From Rhodomicrobium vannielii ATCC 17100 (GTDB lineage Bacteria; Pseudomonadota; Alphaproteobacteria; Rhizobiales; Rhodomicrobiaceae): a stretch of 64,000 bases of DNA. The stretch covers positions 2,114,001 through 2,178,000 of the forward strand of contig NC_014664.1 in NCBI RefSeq assembly GCF_000166055.1, written 5' to 3'. The translations under genes and the position numbers were made by a program. Positions 9,216 to 18,873 of this stretch are shown here, piece after piece. The notes under the pieces are model-generated. The model searched no databases. It saw only the letters and a program-made list of their open reading frames with translations, and was not told the DNA's origin. Within the stretch, counting starts at the first letter, position 1; every line of letters starts with the position of its first letter.

Positions 9216-10160
9216 ATGGCTGACCCATATACAATTCTCGGCGTCTCCAAAACGGCGACCGACGACGAAATCCGCAAGGCATATAAATCCCTCGCGAAGA
9301 AGAACCATCCGGACCTGAACCCGGGCGACAAGGAAGCGGAGGCGCGCTTCAAGGATATTTCCGCCGCGCACACATTCCTCAGCGACAAGGAAAAGCGCCG
9401 CGCCTATGACGCGGGCGAAATCGACGAGCAGGGCCAGGAAAAGCCGCAGCGGCGCTATTACCGCGACTACGCGGATACGGGCGCGGGCGAACGCTATTAC
9501 ACGAGCCCCGAAGGCGGGTTCGAGGGCTTCGGCGGTTCGGGCGACTTCAGCGATCTTTTCGGCGACATCCTGCGCCGCCGTGACGCGGGCACCGGAACGG
9601 GCGCGGGTACCGGACCGGGCGGCGCTCAGTTCCGCATGCGCGGCGGCGACGCCCATTACGCGCTGCCGGTCGACTTCCTCGAAGCGGTCAACGGCGCGAA
9701 AAAGCGCGTCGACATGCCCGACGGCAAGACGCTCGACATCACCATCCCGGCAGGCGTGGAGGAAGGCCAGACGCTGCGCCTGAAAGGGCAGGGTATGCCC
9801 GGCATCGGCGGCGGCCCCGCTGGCGATGCGCTCATCACCGTGAGCGTTTTGCCGCACCCCGTTTTCCGGCGCGAAGGTCAGGACATCAAATCCGTGCTGC
9901 CGGTTACGCTGGGCGAAGCGCTGGCGGGCGGTTCCGTCCCGGTCGAGACCGTCACCGGGCCGGTGAACGTCAAGATCCCGAAAAACTCGAACACCGGGCG
10001 CGTGCTGCGTCTGCGTGGCAAGGGCGTGCAGGGCAAGGCGAAGGGCGACCATCTCGTGGAGCTTCAGGTGGTGTTGCCGCCCGAGCCGGACGCGGCGCTC
10101 GAAGACTTCGTGACGGCTTGGGAGCGCGACCATCCCTATAATCCGAGGCAGGGAGGCTAA
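9216..10160 (+). CDS. cbpA: DnaJ-type co-chaperone CbpA (type II J protein)
   Basis: A 314-aa J protein: N-terminal J domain (YTILGVSKTATDDEIRKAY, with the HPD motif in KKNHPDLNPGD at about residues 32-42), a Gly-rich linker (about 75-145) and two beta-rich substrate-binding domains. The central CxxCxGxG zinc fingers of DnaJ are absent, which puts it in the CbpA class that stimulates DnaK ATPase. An in-frame ATG lies 36 bases upstream, but MADPYTILG at 9216 matches the family N-terminus. The cbpM partner follows 1 base later. Confidence 0.9.
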   Translation: MADPYTILGVSKTATDDEIRKAYKSLAKKNHPDLNPGDKEAEARFKDISAAHTFLSDKEKRRAYDAGEIDEQGQEKPQRRYYRDYADTGAGERYYTSPEGGFEGFGGSGDFSDLFGDILRRRDAGTGTGAGTGPGGAQFRMRGGDAHYALPVDFLEAVNGAKKRVDMPDGKTLDITIPAGVEEGQTLRLKGQGMPGIGGGPAGDALITVSVLPHPVFRREGQDIKSVLPVTLGEALAGGSVPVETVTGPVNVKIPKNSNTGRVLRLRGKGVQGKAKGDHLVELQVVLPPEPDAALEDFVTAWERDHPYNPRQGG

Positions 10161-10161
10161 C

Positions 10162-10497
10162 ATGATGATCGGCGAAACCGAGATTGTCGCCCGCTTCAGG
10201 CTCGACGAAAAGGTTCTCCAACGGTGGATCGCCGCCGGCTGGGTGAAGCCGAGGCGCGGCCCGGAGGGCTTCCTGTTCGACGAAACCGACGTCGCGCGCA
10301 CGCATTTTCTGTGCGACCTCAGCTACGACATGGACCTCGGCGACGAGGAGATGACCATGGTGCTGTCGCTGGTCGATCAGCTTCACGGCGCGCGCGCGCT
10401 GCTTCGAGCGATGACCGAGGCCGTCCACCGCCAACCCGACCCCGTCCGCGAAGCGATCCTGACACACGTCCGCGTCGTCGTGACCCCGCGCGATTGA
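10162..10497 (+). CDS. cbpM: Chaperone modulator CbpM (MerR-like)
   Basis: A 111-aa protein with an N-terminal MerR-type winged-helix segment (FRLDEKVLQRWIAAGWVKPRR and FDETDVAR) and a C-terminal helical part (EEMTMVLSLVDQLHGAR), as in CbpM, the specific inhibitor of CbpA. A strong GGGAGG site sits 6 bases before ATG 10162. The adjacency to cbpA is the standard arrangement and strengthens the call. In E. coli CbpM binds the CbpA J domain and blocks DnaK interaction. Confidence 0.85.
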   Translation: MMIGETEIVARFRLDEKVLQRWIAAGWVKPRRGPEGFLFDETDVARTHFLCDLSYDMDLGDEEMTMVLSLVDQLHGARALLRAMTEAVHRQPDPVREAILTHVRVVVTPRD

Positions 10498-10609
10498 TCG
10501 CGGCAACGCGCCGCCTCGCAAGACGGCGATCCGCGTTCATTTTCTTGACGCGCAGCAAAGCGCTCGCTTTATGCTCGGCGCGAGCAGAAGCAAGTAGCAG
10601 GGTGAGCGC

Positions 10610-11782
10610 GTGGCGCCGACAATGAAGGACATCGTGCTGGTCGGGGCTGGCCTCGCGCACGCCAATACGTTGCGCGCGATCTGCAAGAGCGTGCATGACC
10701 ATGCCCGTCTCACCGTCGTCACCCGTCACCCGCGAACGCCCTATTCCGCGATGTTGCCCGGCCTCATGGCAGGCATCTATTCGAGCGACGATATCCATAT
10801 CGACGTCGCCGCGCTGTGCCGGTTCGCGGGCGCGAAGCTCGTCGTTGGCGAGGTGTCCGGTATCGACCTCGACGCACGCCGCGTGTTCTGCGAAGGCCGC
10901 GATCCGATCCCGTTCGACATCCTGTCCATCGACACCGGCTCGACACCGAACACGCACGACGTGCCCGGCGCGGGCGCGCACGCCGTCGCGATCAAGCCGG
11001 TGGACAAGTTTCTCGCGGGCTTCGAGGCGGCGCGGGCGCGGCTTCTGCAACGAGGCGCGGCGAAGTTCGTGGTGGTGGGCGGCGGCGCGAGCGGCGTGGA
11101 ACTCATCTGCACCATGGAGCGCGTGCTCCGCGCCGATCTGCAACGCGAGGGGCGCGACCCCGCAGCCGTCACCTTCACGCTGCTGACGCGCAAGGCGGCG
11201 ATCCTCGACATGTTCTCGCGCGGGCTTGGTGCGCGCTTCGAGAAAATCCTGGCGGCGCGCGGCATCGAAGTCATCACCGGCAAGAATGCGCGCCGGGTTG
11301 AGGCGAACGCGGTTATCACGGATTGCGCGGCGGTCGTGCCCTATGACGAGCTGTTCTGGACGGTCGAAGCCTCCGCCGCGTCTTGGCTCGGCGATACCGG
11401 CCTCGCGCTGGACGAGCGCGGCTTTATCGAGGTTCAGCCCACCATGGAAAGCACGTCGCATGCCGACGTCTTTGCGGCGGGGGACGTGGCGTCGTTCATC
11501 GGCCGCACTGTTCCGAAGGCGGGTATCTATGCCGTGCGCCAAAGCGTGGTGCTGGCCGAAAACCTTCGCGCAGCAGCCGAGCGAGCGCCGCTCAAACCCT
11601 TCATTCCGCAAAAGCACTATCTTCAGCTCATCACCGCAGGCGAACACTACGCGGTCGGCGCGCGCGGGGGCCTCAGCTTCGAGGGCCGTTGGGTCTGGCA
11701 CCTCAAGGTCCGCATCGACCGGGGCTTCGTCGCCGGGTTCAAAAAACTTGCTCCAATGGCGGAAATGGTCAAGTCGGCGTGA
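10610..11782 (+). CDS. FAD-dependent pyridine nucleotide-disulphide oxidoreductase (NDH-2 / SelD-fusion-like)
   Basis: A 390-aa flavoprotein with an N-terminal FAD fold (IVLVGAGLAHANTLRAI), a second nucleotide-binding fold for NAD(P)H (FVVVGGGASGVEL, about 155-167) and the C-terminal FAD motif (ADVFAAGDVAS, about 285). It resembles the NADH-dehydrogenase-like half fused to selenophosphate synthetase in some bacteria and the NDH-2 family, but no SelD domain follows. There is no membrane helix. Start is GTG 10610, or possibly ATG 10622. The next gene, a radical SAM protein, follows after about 60 bases. Confidence 0.75.
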   Translation: MAPTMKDIVLVGAGLAHANTLRAICKSVHDHARLTVVTRHPRTPYSAMLPGLMAGIYSSDDIHIDVAALCRFAGAKLVVGEVSGIDLDARRVFCEGRDPIPFDILSIDTGSTPNTHDVPGAGAHAVAIKPVDKFLAGFEAARARLLQRGAAKFVVVGGGASGVELICTMERVLRADLQREGRDPAAVTFTLLTRKAAILDMFSRGLGARFEKILAARGIEVITGKNARRVEANAVITDCAAVVPYDELFWTVEASAASWLGDTGLALDERGFIEVQPTMESTSHADVFAAGDVASFIGRTVPKAGIYAVRQSVVLAENLRAAAERAPLKPFIPQKHYLQLITAGEHYAVGARGGLSFEGRWVWHLKVRIDRGFVAGFKKLAPMAEMVKSA

Positions 11783-11842
11783 AATCGCTTGGCGGGGCGT
11801 CCGCCGCATCCCTTATCCGCATGTGAATCATACGGAGCCCCA

Positions 11843-12820
11843 ATGCATCAGGCCGCATCCGCATCGAACAGCCGACAATCGAGCGCGACGGAGAAGTTCG
11901 CCGATCCCGTCTGGACCGCGAAGGGCGAGCGGCGTGCCTCGGTGCCGCTGACGCGCCTCGATACGGTGTGGTTCAACACCGGGACGCTGTGCAACATCGC
12001 CTGCGAGCATTGCTACATCGAAAGCTCGCCCAAGAACGACCGGCTCGCCTGGCTGACCCTTGCCGACGCGGTGCCCTTTCTCGAAGAGATGGCGCGCCTG
12101 CCGCTTCCGGTTTCGCTCGTCGGATTCACTGGCGGCGAACCGTTCATGAATGCAGACTTCATCGCCATCCTTGAGGAGACGCTCGCGCGCGGCTTTGAAA
12201 CGCTGACACTCACCAACGCGCTGAAGCCCATGGAACACCACAAGGCCGACATCGCGCGCCTCGCGGCGGTCCACGGTCCGCGCCTTCGCATGCGCGTGTC
12301 GCTCGACGATTTCCGCGACGGCGTGCACGACCGCGAGCGCGGCGGCGCGACCTTCGCCCGCGCGCTCGACTGGCTGGAATGGCTGTGGAACGCGGGCGTT
12401 CGCGTGGAGATCGCTGCGCGGTCGCTTCAGGGCGACGACGAGCATTCGCTCCGGCGCGGCTTCGCGGCGCTGTTCGCTAAGCGCCGCATCGTGCTCGACT
12501 GCGACGACCCGCAGGTGCTCGTGCTCTTGCCCGAAATGCGCACCGATGTTTCGCCGCCCGAAATCACCGAAGCCTGCTGGGGCATCCTTCGCAAGACACC
12601 AGACGACGTAATGTGCTCGAACGCGCGCATGATCGTGAAGCGCAAAGGCGCGGCGCGGCCCGCTGTCGTCGCGTGCACGCTGCTGCCGTATGACGAGCGA
12701 TTTGAACTCGGCGCAACGCTCGACGAAGCGGCCCGCGCGGTACCGCTCGTGCATCCGTGGTGCGCGACGTTCTGCGTGCTCGGCGGCGGCTCCTGCGGCT
12801 CGGCGCGGGCCGCTGGCTGA
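11843..12820 (+). CDS. Radical SAM protein
   Basis: A 325-aa protein with a canonical radical SAM cluster motif CxxxCxxC (C50, C54, C57 in TLCNIACEHCYIES) and a GGEP motif at residues 97-100 for S-adenosylmethionine binding. A short Cys-containing tail (HPWCATFCVLGGGSC) could hold an auxiliary cluster but lacks the full SPASM pattern. ATG 11843 is preceded by CGGAG. The gene lies between an NDH-2-like flavoprotein and a TVP38 protein and overlaps the latter by one base (TGATG). The substrate is unknown. The trio recalls, without matching closely, arsenosugar-type clusters that combine the same three families. Confidence 0.8.
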   Translation: MHQAASASNSRQSSATEKFADPVWTAKGERRASVPLTRLDTVWFNTGTLCNIACEHCYIESSPKNDRLAWLTLADAVPFLEEMARLPLPVSLVGFTGGEPFMNADFIAILEETLARGFETLTLTNALKPMEHHKADIARLAAVHGPRLRMRVSLDDFRDGVHDRERGGATFARALDWLEWLWNAGVRVEIAARSLQGDDEHSLRRGFAALFAKRRIVLDCDDPQVLVLLPEMRTDVSPPEITEACWGILRKTPDDVMCSNARMIVKRKGAARPAVVACTLLPYDERFELGATLDEAARAVPLVHPWCATFCVLGGGSCGSARAAG

Positions 12821-13584
12821 TGCGCGCTCGACTGAAAAACCCGCTGTTCTGGCTCGCACTCGTGGCAATCGGCCTTGCGATCACGGTGCATGTCATCGGC
12901 TGGCCGAGCTTTCTTACCTTCTCGCATCTGAAAGCGCACCGGCAGGAGATACTGGCCTTCGTCGCAGAGCATTACGCGCTATCCGCCGCCGCGTATGTCG
13001 CGCTTTACATTTTCGTGGTGGCGATGTCGCTGCCGTCTGCCGTGCTGCTGACACTCACCGGCGGCTTCCTGTTCGGCGCGGTTGCGGGCACGATCCTGAC
13101 CGTGGTCGGAGCGACGGCGGGCGCGGCGCTCGTCTTTCTTCTGGCGCGGGCGCTGGCGGGCGACACGCTCATCGATCGCTTCGGCGCGACGGGCCAAAAG
13201 CTCGTGCGCGAGATCCGCGCGAACGCCTGGTCCTATCTGCTCGTGCTGCGCCTCGTGCCGCTGTTCCCGTTTTTCCTCGTGAATATCGTGCCTGCCTTTG
13301 CGGGCGTGCGCTTATCCACCTTCGTGCTGACGACGTTCTTCGGCATCATGCCGGGCACGGCGGTTTATTCGATGTCCGGCGCGGGTCTCGGCTCGATCCT
13401 CGACCGGGGCGAAACGATCTCGTTCAGCGCCATCATGACGCCCGAAATCCTCGGCGCGCTCATCGGACTTGCTGGCCTGAGCCTCGCCATGATCCCGATA
13501 AGGCGCAGATTTTCAAGGGCAGCCGAAGACAAGCAGGCACGGGAGGCGGGTGAAACACAGCCCGTTCGCGAGCATTCTCATTGA
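12820..13584 (+). CDS. TVP38/TMEM64 (SNARE-associated, DedA-like) membrane protein
   Basis: A 254-aa inner-membrane protein starting at ATG 12820 inside the TGA of the radical SAM gene. It has an N-terminal helix (FWLALVAIGLAITVHVI), several further helices and the conserved family segment around LLTLTGGFLFGAVAGTIL, then LRLVPLFPFFLVNIVPAF (typical of the VTT domain). VTT proteins act in lipid scrambling or transport and some travel with metal or metalloid resistance genes. Tight coupling to the radical SAM gene implies a shared process. Confidence 0.85.
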   Translation: MRARLKNPLFWLALVAIGLAITVHVIGWPSFLTFSHLKAHRQEILAFVAEHYALSAAAYVALYIFVVAMSLPSAVLLTLTGGFLFGAVAGTILTVVGATAGAALVFLLARALAGDTLIDRFGATGQKLVREIRANAWSYLLVLRLVPLFPFFLVNIVPAFAGVRLSTFVLTTFFGIMPGTAVYSMSGAGLGSILDRGETISFSAIMTPEILGALIGLAGLSLAMIPIRRRFSRAAEDKQAREAGETQPVREHSH

Positions 13585-13660
13585 CGTGGGCGTGCCTTTG
13601 CCGCACATCTAGCCCCAAATCTCGCATTGCAACACGACGGAAAGAAAGGCGCGGCTCGGC

Positions 13661-15490
<1,830 letters not shown>

Positions 15491-15518
15491 CCTTTCTTAT
15501 CAGCTGCTAGACCCATGG

Positions 15519-15545
15519 AAGCGCCGCACGAGCGGCGCTTTTTTT
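15519..15545 (+). terminator. Rho-independent terminator after typA
   Basis: Perfect 9-bp stem AAGCGCCGC (15519-15527) / GCGGCGCTT (15532-15540), 4-base loop, followed by a run of T. It lies about 30 bases after the typA stop. Confidence 0.9.
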
Positions 15546-15696
15546 GCGCGCCGCGCGATGATCGAACGAGCGCCAAGCCTCGCCCAAGACAATGTGATTT
15601 TTCCGTGTGCGGCATGATGCGCCACTGTCTCGGAGGGGCGCGCCGCGTCGTGCGTTGGCGACCACGGTGGCGAATCGCATCGCAAGGGGCAAGCGC

Positions 15697-16335
15697 ATGA
15701 AAATCCTTTCCGGTCTGGCAGTCGGAGCGCTTGGCCTCGTGTCCCTCGTCCTCGCGGCGACCTTCATCCTGCCGTGGGCGGCGGGCTACGGCTATTCCGC
15801 GACGTTCTTTTACGCCTACGACTATGCTTGCCCCGGCAAAAGCGCACCACTGACGGAAGACAACTACCGCGTTTTTCTGCTGAATCGCGGATGCTCGCTC
15901 GATGATGCGGCGCAGGATCTCGCGCGCGAATATCGCAAGACGCCGGAGCGCGTGGTGGCGCTCTATCGCGGCGAAGCGCAGCCGCAAAGCGCGGACGAGG
16001 TGATGATGACCGACGCGATCCGCGCCGAGTTGAAACGCTCCTTCAAGCCGTTCGCTCCGGCCGCCAACTGCAAGCCGGGCGAGATTTGCAACGACGGCCT
16101 GTCGCCATTCTGGGGCGATGACGCGATCAGCCGCCTTTTCGCGAAAGCCGGAGACCTCTATCTCGGCAATGCGGTTCCGATGTTTTACGACGGCCTTGGA
16201 ACGGGCGCGCAGCATATCGCAGCGGTGCTTGCCAGCGGGCCGCTTGCCAAGGGGCTGTTGTTTGTCGTCTACGCCATCGGCGCAGCGTTCCTGCTAAATT
16301 TTGTATGGGGGCTGTTGCGCAAGGCGATATCGTAA
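15697..16335 (+). CDS. Membrane-anchored hypothetical protein
   Basis: A 212-aa protein from ATG 15697 (MKILSGLAVGALGLVSLVL). It has one hydrophobic helix at each end (about residues 5-26 and 185-207) and a roughly 150-residue soluble region between them with three or four cysteines (DYACPGKSAP, NRGCSLDDA, NCKPGEICNDG). The layout suggests a periplasmic loop held by two helices, possibly with disulphides. I do not recognise the family. It is transcribed convergently with the nif-associated minus-strand operon. Confidence 0.55.
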   Translation: MKILSGLAVGALGLVSLVLAATFILPWAAGYGYSATFFYAYDYACPGKSAPLTEDNYRVFLLNRGCSLDDAAQDLAREYRKTPERVVALYRGEAQPQSADEVMMTDAIRAELKRSFKPFAPAANCKPGEICNDGLSPFWGDDAISRLFAKAGDLYLGNAVPMFYDGLGTGAQHIAAVLASGPLAKGLLFVVYAIGAAFLLNFVWGLLRKAIS

Positions 16336-16366
16336 AACGATTGCCAGCCCGGCGTTGGGGCATGCG

Positions 16367-16807
16367 TCAATCGGGTGTCGAGCAATCGGGCTCGGGCTTG
16401 CCAGCAGCACGCGCCGTTTCCTGCACGCAGGTATCGGTGACGGGCGCCGCGGTGTAGATAAGCCCAATCCACGCGCGCACGCGCTCCGCGTCGAAACCCG
16501 CTTCGCGGCGGCCGTCCACTTCCATCAGCGGGCGCCGGATCAAAAGATGATCGGCGAGCATGAGCGCGATGGCTTCCTCGGGTTCAAGCGTCGCGGGCAC
16601 GATCTCGCCGGACTTCACGCGCGGCGAAGACACGTTGAACCACTCCGCCACGGGGCGCGCGCCGAAAAAGCTCCTGATCCGCTCGCCGTCCCACGCTTCG
16701 TCGAGGATGCTGCGCACGTCGAGCGTATGGCCGCTTGCCTTGAGCAGCGCCTTCTGCCTCGCGTTGCCCGCGCAGCCGGGCTTCTCCCAGAAGATGACAC
16801 GCGCCAT
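16367..16807 (-). CDS. ArsC/Spx-like nitrogenase-associated protein (NifO-like)
   Basis: A 146-aa thioredoxin-fold protein of the arsenate-reductase/Spx superfamily. The opening MARVIFWEKPGCAGNARQKA with Cys12 matches the nitrogenase-associated (NifO-type) subfamily, followed by RSILDEAWDG and VKSGEIVP segments. NifO of Azotobacter affects nitrate tolerance of nitrogenase; molecular function is unsettled. Here it is the last gene of an operon with a NifA/sigma-54 promoter, starting 5 bases after the preceding TAG. The C-terminal extension with two Cys (DTCVQETA, EPDCSTPD) is longer than in classic ArsC. Confidence 0.75.
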   Translation of the reverse strand: MARVIFWEKPGCAGNARQKALLKASGHTLDVRSILDEAWDGERIRSFFGARPVAEWFNVSSPRVKSGEIVPATLEPEEAIALMLADHLLIRRPLMEVDGRREAGFDAERVRAWIGLIYTAAPVTDTCVQETARAAGKPEPDCSTPD

Positions 16808-16812
16808 GTTGC

Positions 16813-17742
16813 CTAGCCCGATTGCCGCGCGGAAAGCCGCTTCGCCGCATCGGTCTTCGCGGGGCGCGGCTGCCCGTAGGTCAGCGCCGTGATGATTGCC
16901 TGCGCGATGTCGCGCCCGCCTTTGTCGATGCCCTCCCAAGAGGCGCAACGGCCACGCGGATCGATTTCGAGAATTTTCGTGCCGGTAAGCACCTCCGTGC
17001 CGTCGCGGACGATGCCGCGCACGATGCCGTCGATCGGTGCCGTCACCGCCTCGCCGTTCAGGACGCCGACCGGAAAATTCTTGAAGACGCGCGTGCCGAT
17101 TTCCACGGCGCAATGCCAGCGCCCCGCAGACCTCGCGAAGGCGAAGCGCTCCGTTCCGACGCCGCCGAGACGACGCTCCTTCGAGGCGGGCGCAGCGGTG
17201 CGGCCCGCAAAAAGTGTGATGCCGTTCTTCGTCGGCTGCGTCTCGATGGCGATGTCGCAATTCTCGCCGACGCTGAAGCCGGGGCCAACGCCAACGGTGA
17301 TGCCGGCAAGATGGCGGATATCCGGCACGACGGCGCGATCCTGCATGCGGGCGTCGACAAGGAGATGCACGGTCGCCATGGGAATAAGATCGAGCAAGCC
17401 AAGCCGCGTGACGGCCACGCAATCGCCGCTGCCCAGCAGCATCGCGGTTGCAAGCGTCGTTTCAGCGTATTTGGCTTTGACGCCATCGAGTTCGGCGCAA
17501 TCTCCAAACAGGGCGTCGTGAAAGGCCATCTGCCGCCTGATCACGGGCGGGTGCGAATCGTGAGAAAGGACGGCGCTCCAGCCTGCGCGATAAAGATCGA
17601 CGGCGATGGCCGAGGCGATCTCGTTCGTACCGAGGATCACCGCGAAGGCCGAGCGGAAGCTGCGGGGCGATTGAGGGGGACGCGGCATTATGGTCATGAT
17701 GGACCCCATGGCAGGGACCGGAGACGCAGCCTTCTCGGCCAC
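16813..17742 (-). CDS. YqeB-like molybdoenzyme maturation protein (XdhC/EF2563-type)
   Basis: A 309-aa protein (shorter if it starts at ATG 17709 or 17697) resembling the YqeB/EF2563 family associated with maturation of selenium-dependent molybdenum hydroxylases. Family segments in order: a Rossmann-like start (FAVILGTNEIASAIAVDLY), VIRRQMAFHDALFGD, VHLLVDARM, VGVGPGFSVGENCDIAIET and APIDGIVRGIVRDGTEV, then a C-terminal EIDPRG. No molybdenum hydroxylase gene is in the window. Third gene of the haemoglobin operon. Inference: handles molybdenum or a cofactor for nitrogenase rather than for a hydroxylase. Confidence 0.7.
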   Translation of the reverse strand: MAEKAASPVPAMGSIMTIMPRPPQSPRSFRSAFAVILGTNEIASAIAVDLYRAGWSAVLSHDSHPPVIRRQMAFHDALFGDCAELDGVKAKYAETTLATAMLLGSGDCVAVTRLGLLDLIPMATVHLLVDARMQDRAVVPDIRHLAGITVGVGPGFSVGENCDIAIETQPTKNGITLFAGRTAAPASKERRLGGVGTERFAFARSAGRWHCAVEIGTRVFKNFPVGVLNGEAVTAPIDGIVRGIVRDGTEVLTGTKILEIDPRGRCASWEGIDKGGRDIAQAIITALTYGQPRPAKTDAAKRLSARQSG

Positions 17743-17770
17743 GCTCTCCGGCGCACCTCTATGCCGCTTG

Positions 17771-18361
17771 TTAGACCGGACGGTGCTCGTACTTGTTGCG
17801 GACCGGCAGCATGATGCCGAGCCCTTCCTCGTATGTGATCTCCGGGTAGCTCTCGTCGAAGGAGGCGGCGGCGTCGGCGATCGAATCGAGCTTGCCGGCG
17901 GTGTCCTTCTTCTTCAGCGTCTGCTTGTCGAGATAGAGCAGGTCGAGGATCTCGGCGTAAACGCCCGCTTCGTCGATCGGCAGGATGTAGAACGTGATGC
18001 CGTTATAAGACGCGCGGAACTTTTTCGAGATGTCGATATTGTTGCAGTACAGGAAGTACTTGCCCGAGGGCGTGAACGCATCGCCCAGCGCGTCGGCGAC
18101 GTCCTTCAGATACTCGAAAGAATGCAGGTATGTGGTGAAGAACGAGAGGGTCGTTTCGCCTTCCTGCGAGACAGCCATCACCTGATCGATCTTCAGCTCC
18201 GGCGGACGTGCTTCGTCGGCGAGCTTCGGCGCAAACTTCAGCGCGATGTCGCCGCGAAAACCGAAGCGGCCAGCCTTGTGGGTCGGCGCCTTCAGAATCG
18301 GGTTCATCAAACGCCCTTCGGCTTCAAGCTTCGCGAATCCCGTGTTGGTGATGTCCGTCAT
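17771..18361 (-). CDS. Unknown 196-aa protein in a NifA-type operon
   Basis: A 196-aa soluble protein with no signal peptide, no membrane helix and a single Cys (FLYCNNIDI). The sequence has a regular alpha/beta character (TLSFFTTYLHSFEYLKD, GITFYILPIDEAGVYAEIL) and a charged C-terminus. I do not recognise any family. It starts 2 bases after the truncated-haemoglobin stop and is followed by the YqeB-like gene, all under a sigma-54 promoter with two NifA sites. The context argues for a role in nitrogen fixation, such as oxygen or redox protection or nitrogenase maturation; the sequence itself gives no activity. Confidence 0.7.
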   Translation of the reverse strand: MTDITNTGFAKLEAEGRLMNPILKAPTHKAGRFGFRGDIALKFAPKLADEARPPELKIDQVMAVSQEGETTLSFFTTYLHSFEYLKDVADALGDAFTPSGKYFLYCNNIDISKKFRASYNGITFYILPIDEAGVYAEILDLLYLDKQTLKKKDTAGKLDSIADAAASFDESYPEITYEEGLGIMLPVRNKYEHRPV

Positions 18362-18363
18362 TC

Positions 18364-18744
18364 TTATTTTTCCTCGTCGTTGCGGAGATGATCCGCGAGT
18401 TGATAAAGCCGTTCTTCCAGTTCCGAGCGGATCTGTTCGTCAGTCACCACCGCGTGCAAGGCTTCCCGCATGCACTGCATCCAGGCGTCGCGCTCGGTCG
18501 CGCCGATGGGCATGGTGGCGTGGCGCGAAGCCAGGCCGGACTGCCCGAGCGGTGTTGCGATTCCCGCAGGCCGGTTGAGCCACTCGCTGAAGTAGCGTTT
18601 CATGACGCCCTTCGTTTGCGCGAGGTCTTCCCGATGCAGGTCGCGAACCGCGCGTGCCTCTGGCAACGCGTCCATCCGCTTGAAAAACTCTTCGATGATA
18701 CGGTCAACGGTTTGAGAACCGCCGATCTTGTTCAAATAAGTCAT
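18364..18744 (-). CDS. Group 2 truncated haemoglobin (trHbO type)
   Basis: A 126-aa 2-over-2 globin. Group 2 hallmarks are IIEEFFKRMDALPEA (B helix), the proximal His75 in LASRHATMPIG, and Trp88 (G8) in ERDAWMQCM. Position B10, usually Tyr, appears to be Phe (F20 or F21), which could alter ligand binding. Group 2 globins bind O2 tightly and some act on NO or peroxide. As first gene of an operon with sigma-54 and NifA elements, it is likely made only when nitrogenase is made, suggesting oxygen scavenging or delivery, or NO detoxification. Confidence 0.88.
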   Translation of the reverse strand: MTYLNKIGGSQTVDRIIEEFFKRMDALPEARAVRDLHREDLAQTKGVMKRYFSEWLNRPAGIATPLGQSGLASRHATMPIGATERDAWMQCMREALHAVVTDEQIRSELEERLYQLADHLRNDEEK

Positions 18745-18774
18745 AGTCAGGCCCGTCTATGTGTGGCGGAGGAT

Positions 18775-18791
18775 AAGCAACCTTCATACCA
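18775..18791 (-). promoter_or_regulatory. Sigma-54 (-24/-12) promoter of the truncated-haemoglobin operon
   Basis: On the minus strand the element reads TGGTAT-GAAGG-TTGCTT, with the invariant GG and GC separated by ten bases. It lies 31 bases upstream of ATG 18744, giving a predicted 5' leader of about 20 bases. An inverted repeat CCAAAT/ATTTGG (18789-18802) overlaps the -24 end. Two NifA-type sites lie 62-98 bases further upstream. Confidence 0.8.
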
Positions 18792-18852
18792 AATCAATTT
18801 GGCAGGAGCATGGGTCACTTTTCAATGACTTATGTCACTTGCCATGGAGACA

Positions 18853-18868
18853 TGTCGCAAGAACGACA
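18853..18868. promoter_or_regulatory. NifA upstream activator site (TGT-N10-ACA)
   Basis: Exact TGT (18853-18855), ten bases, ACA (18866-18868). It is about 62 bases upstream of the -24 element of the minus-strand haemoglobin operon, a normal distance for NifA enhancers. It lies in the short space after the receiver gene's 3' end. Confidence 0.75.
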
Positions 18869-18873
18869 GCGCG

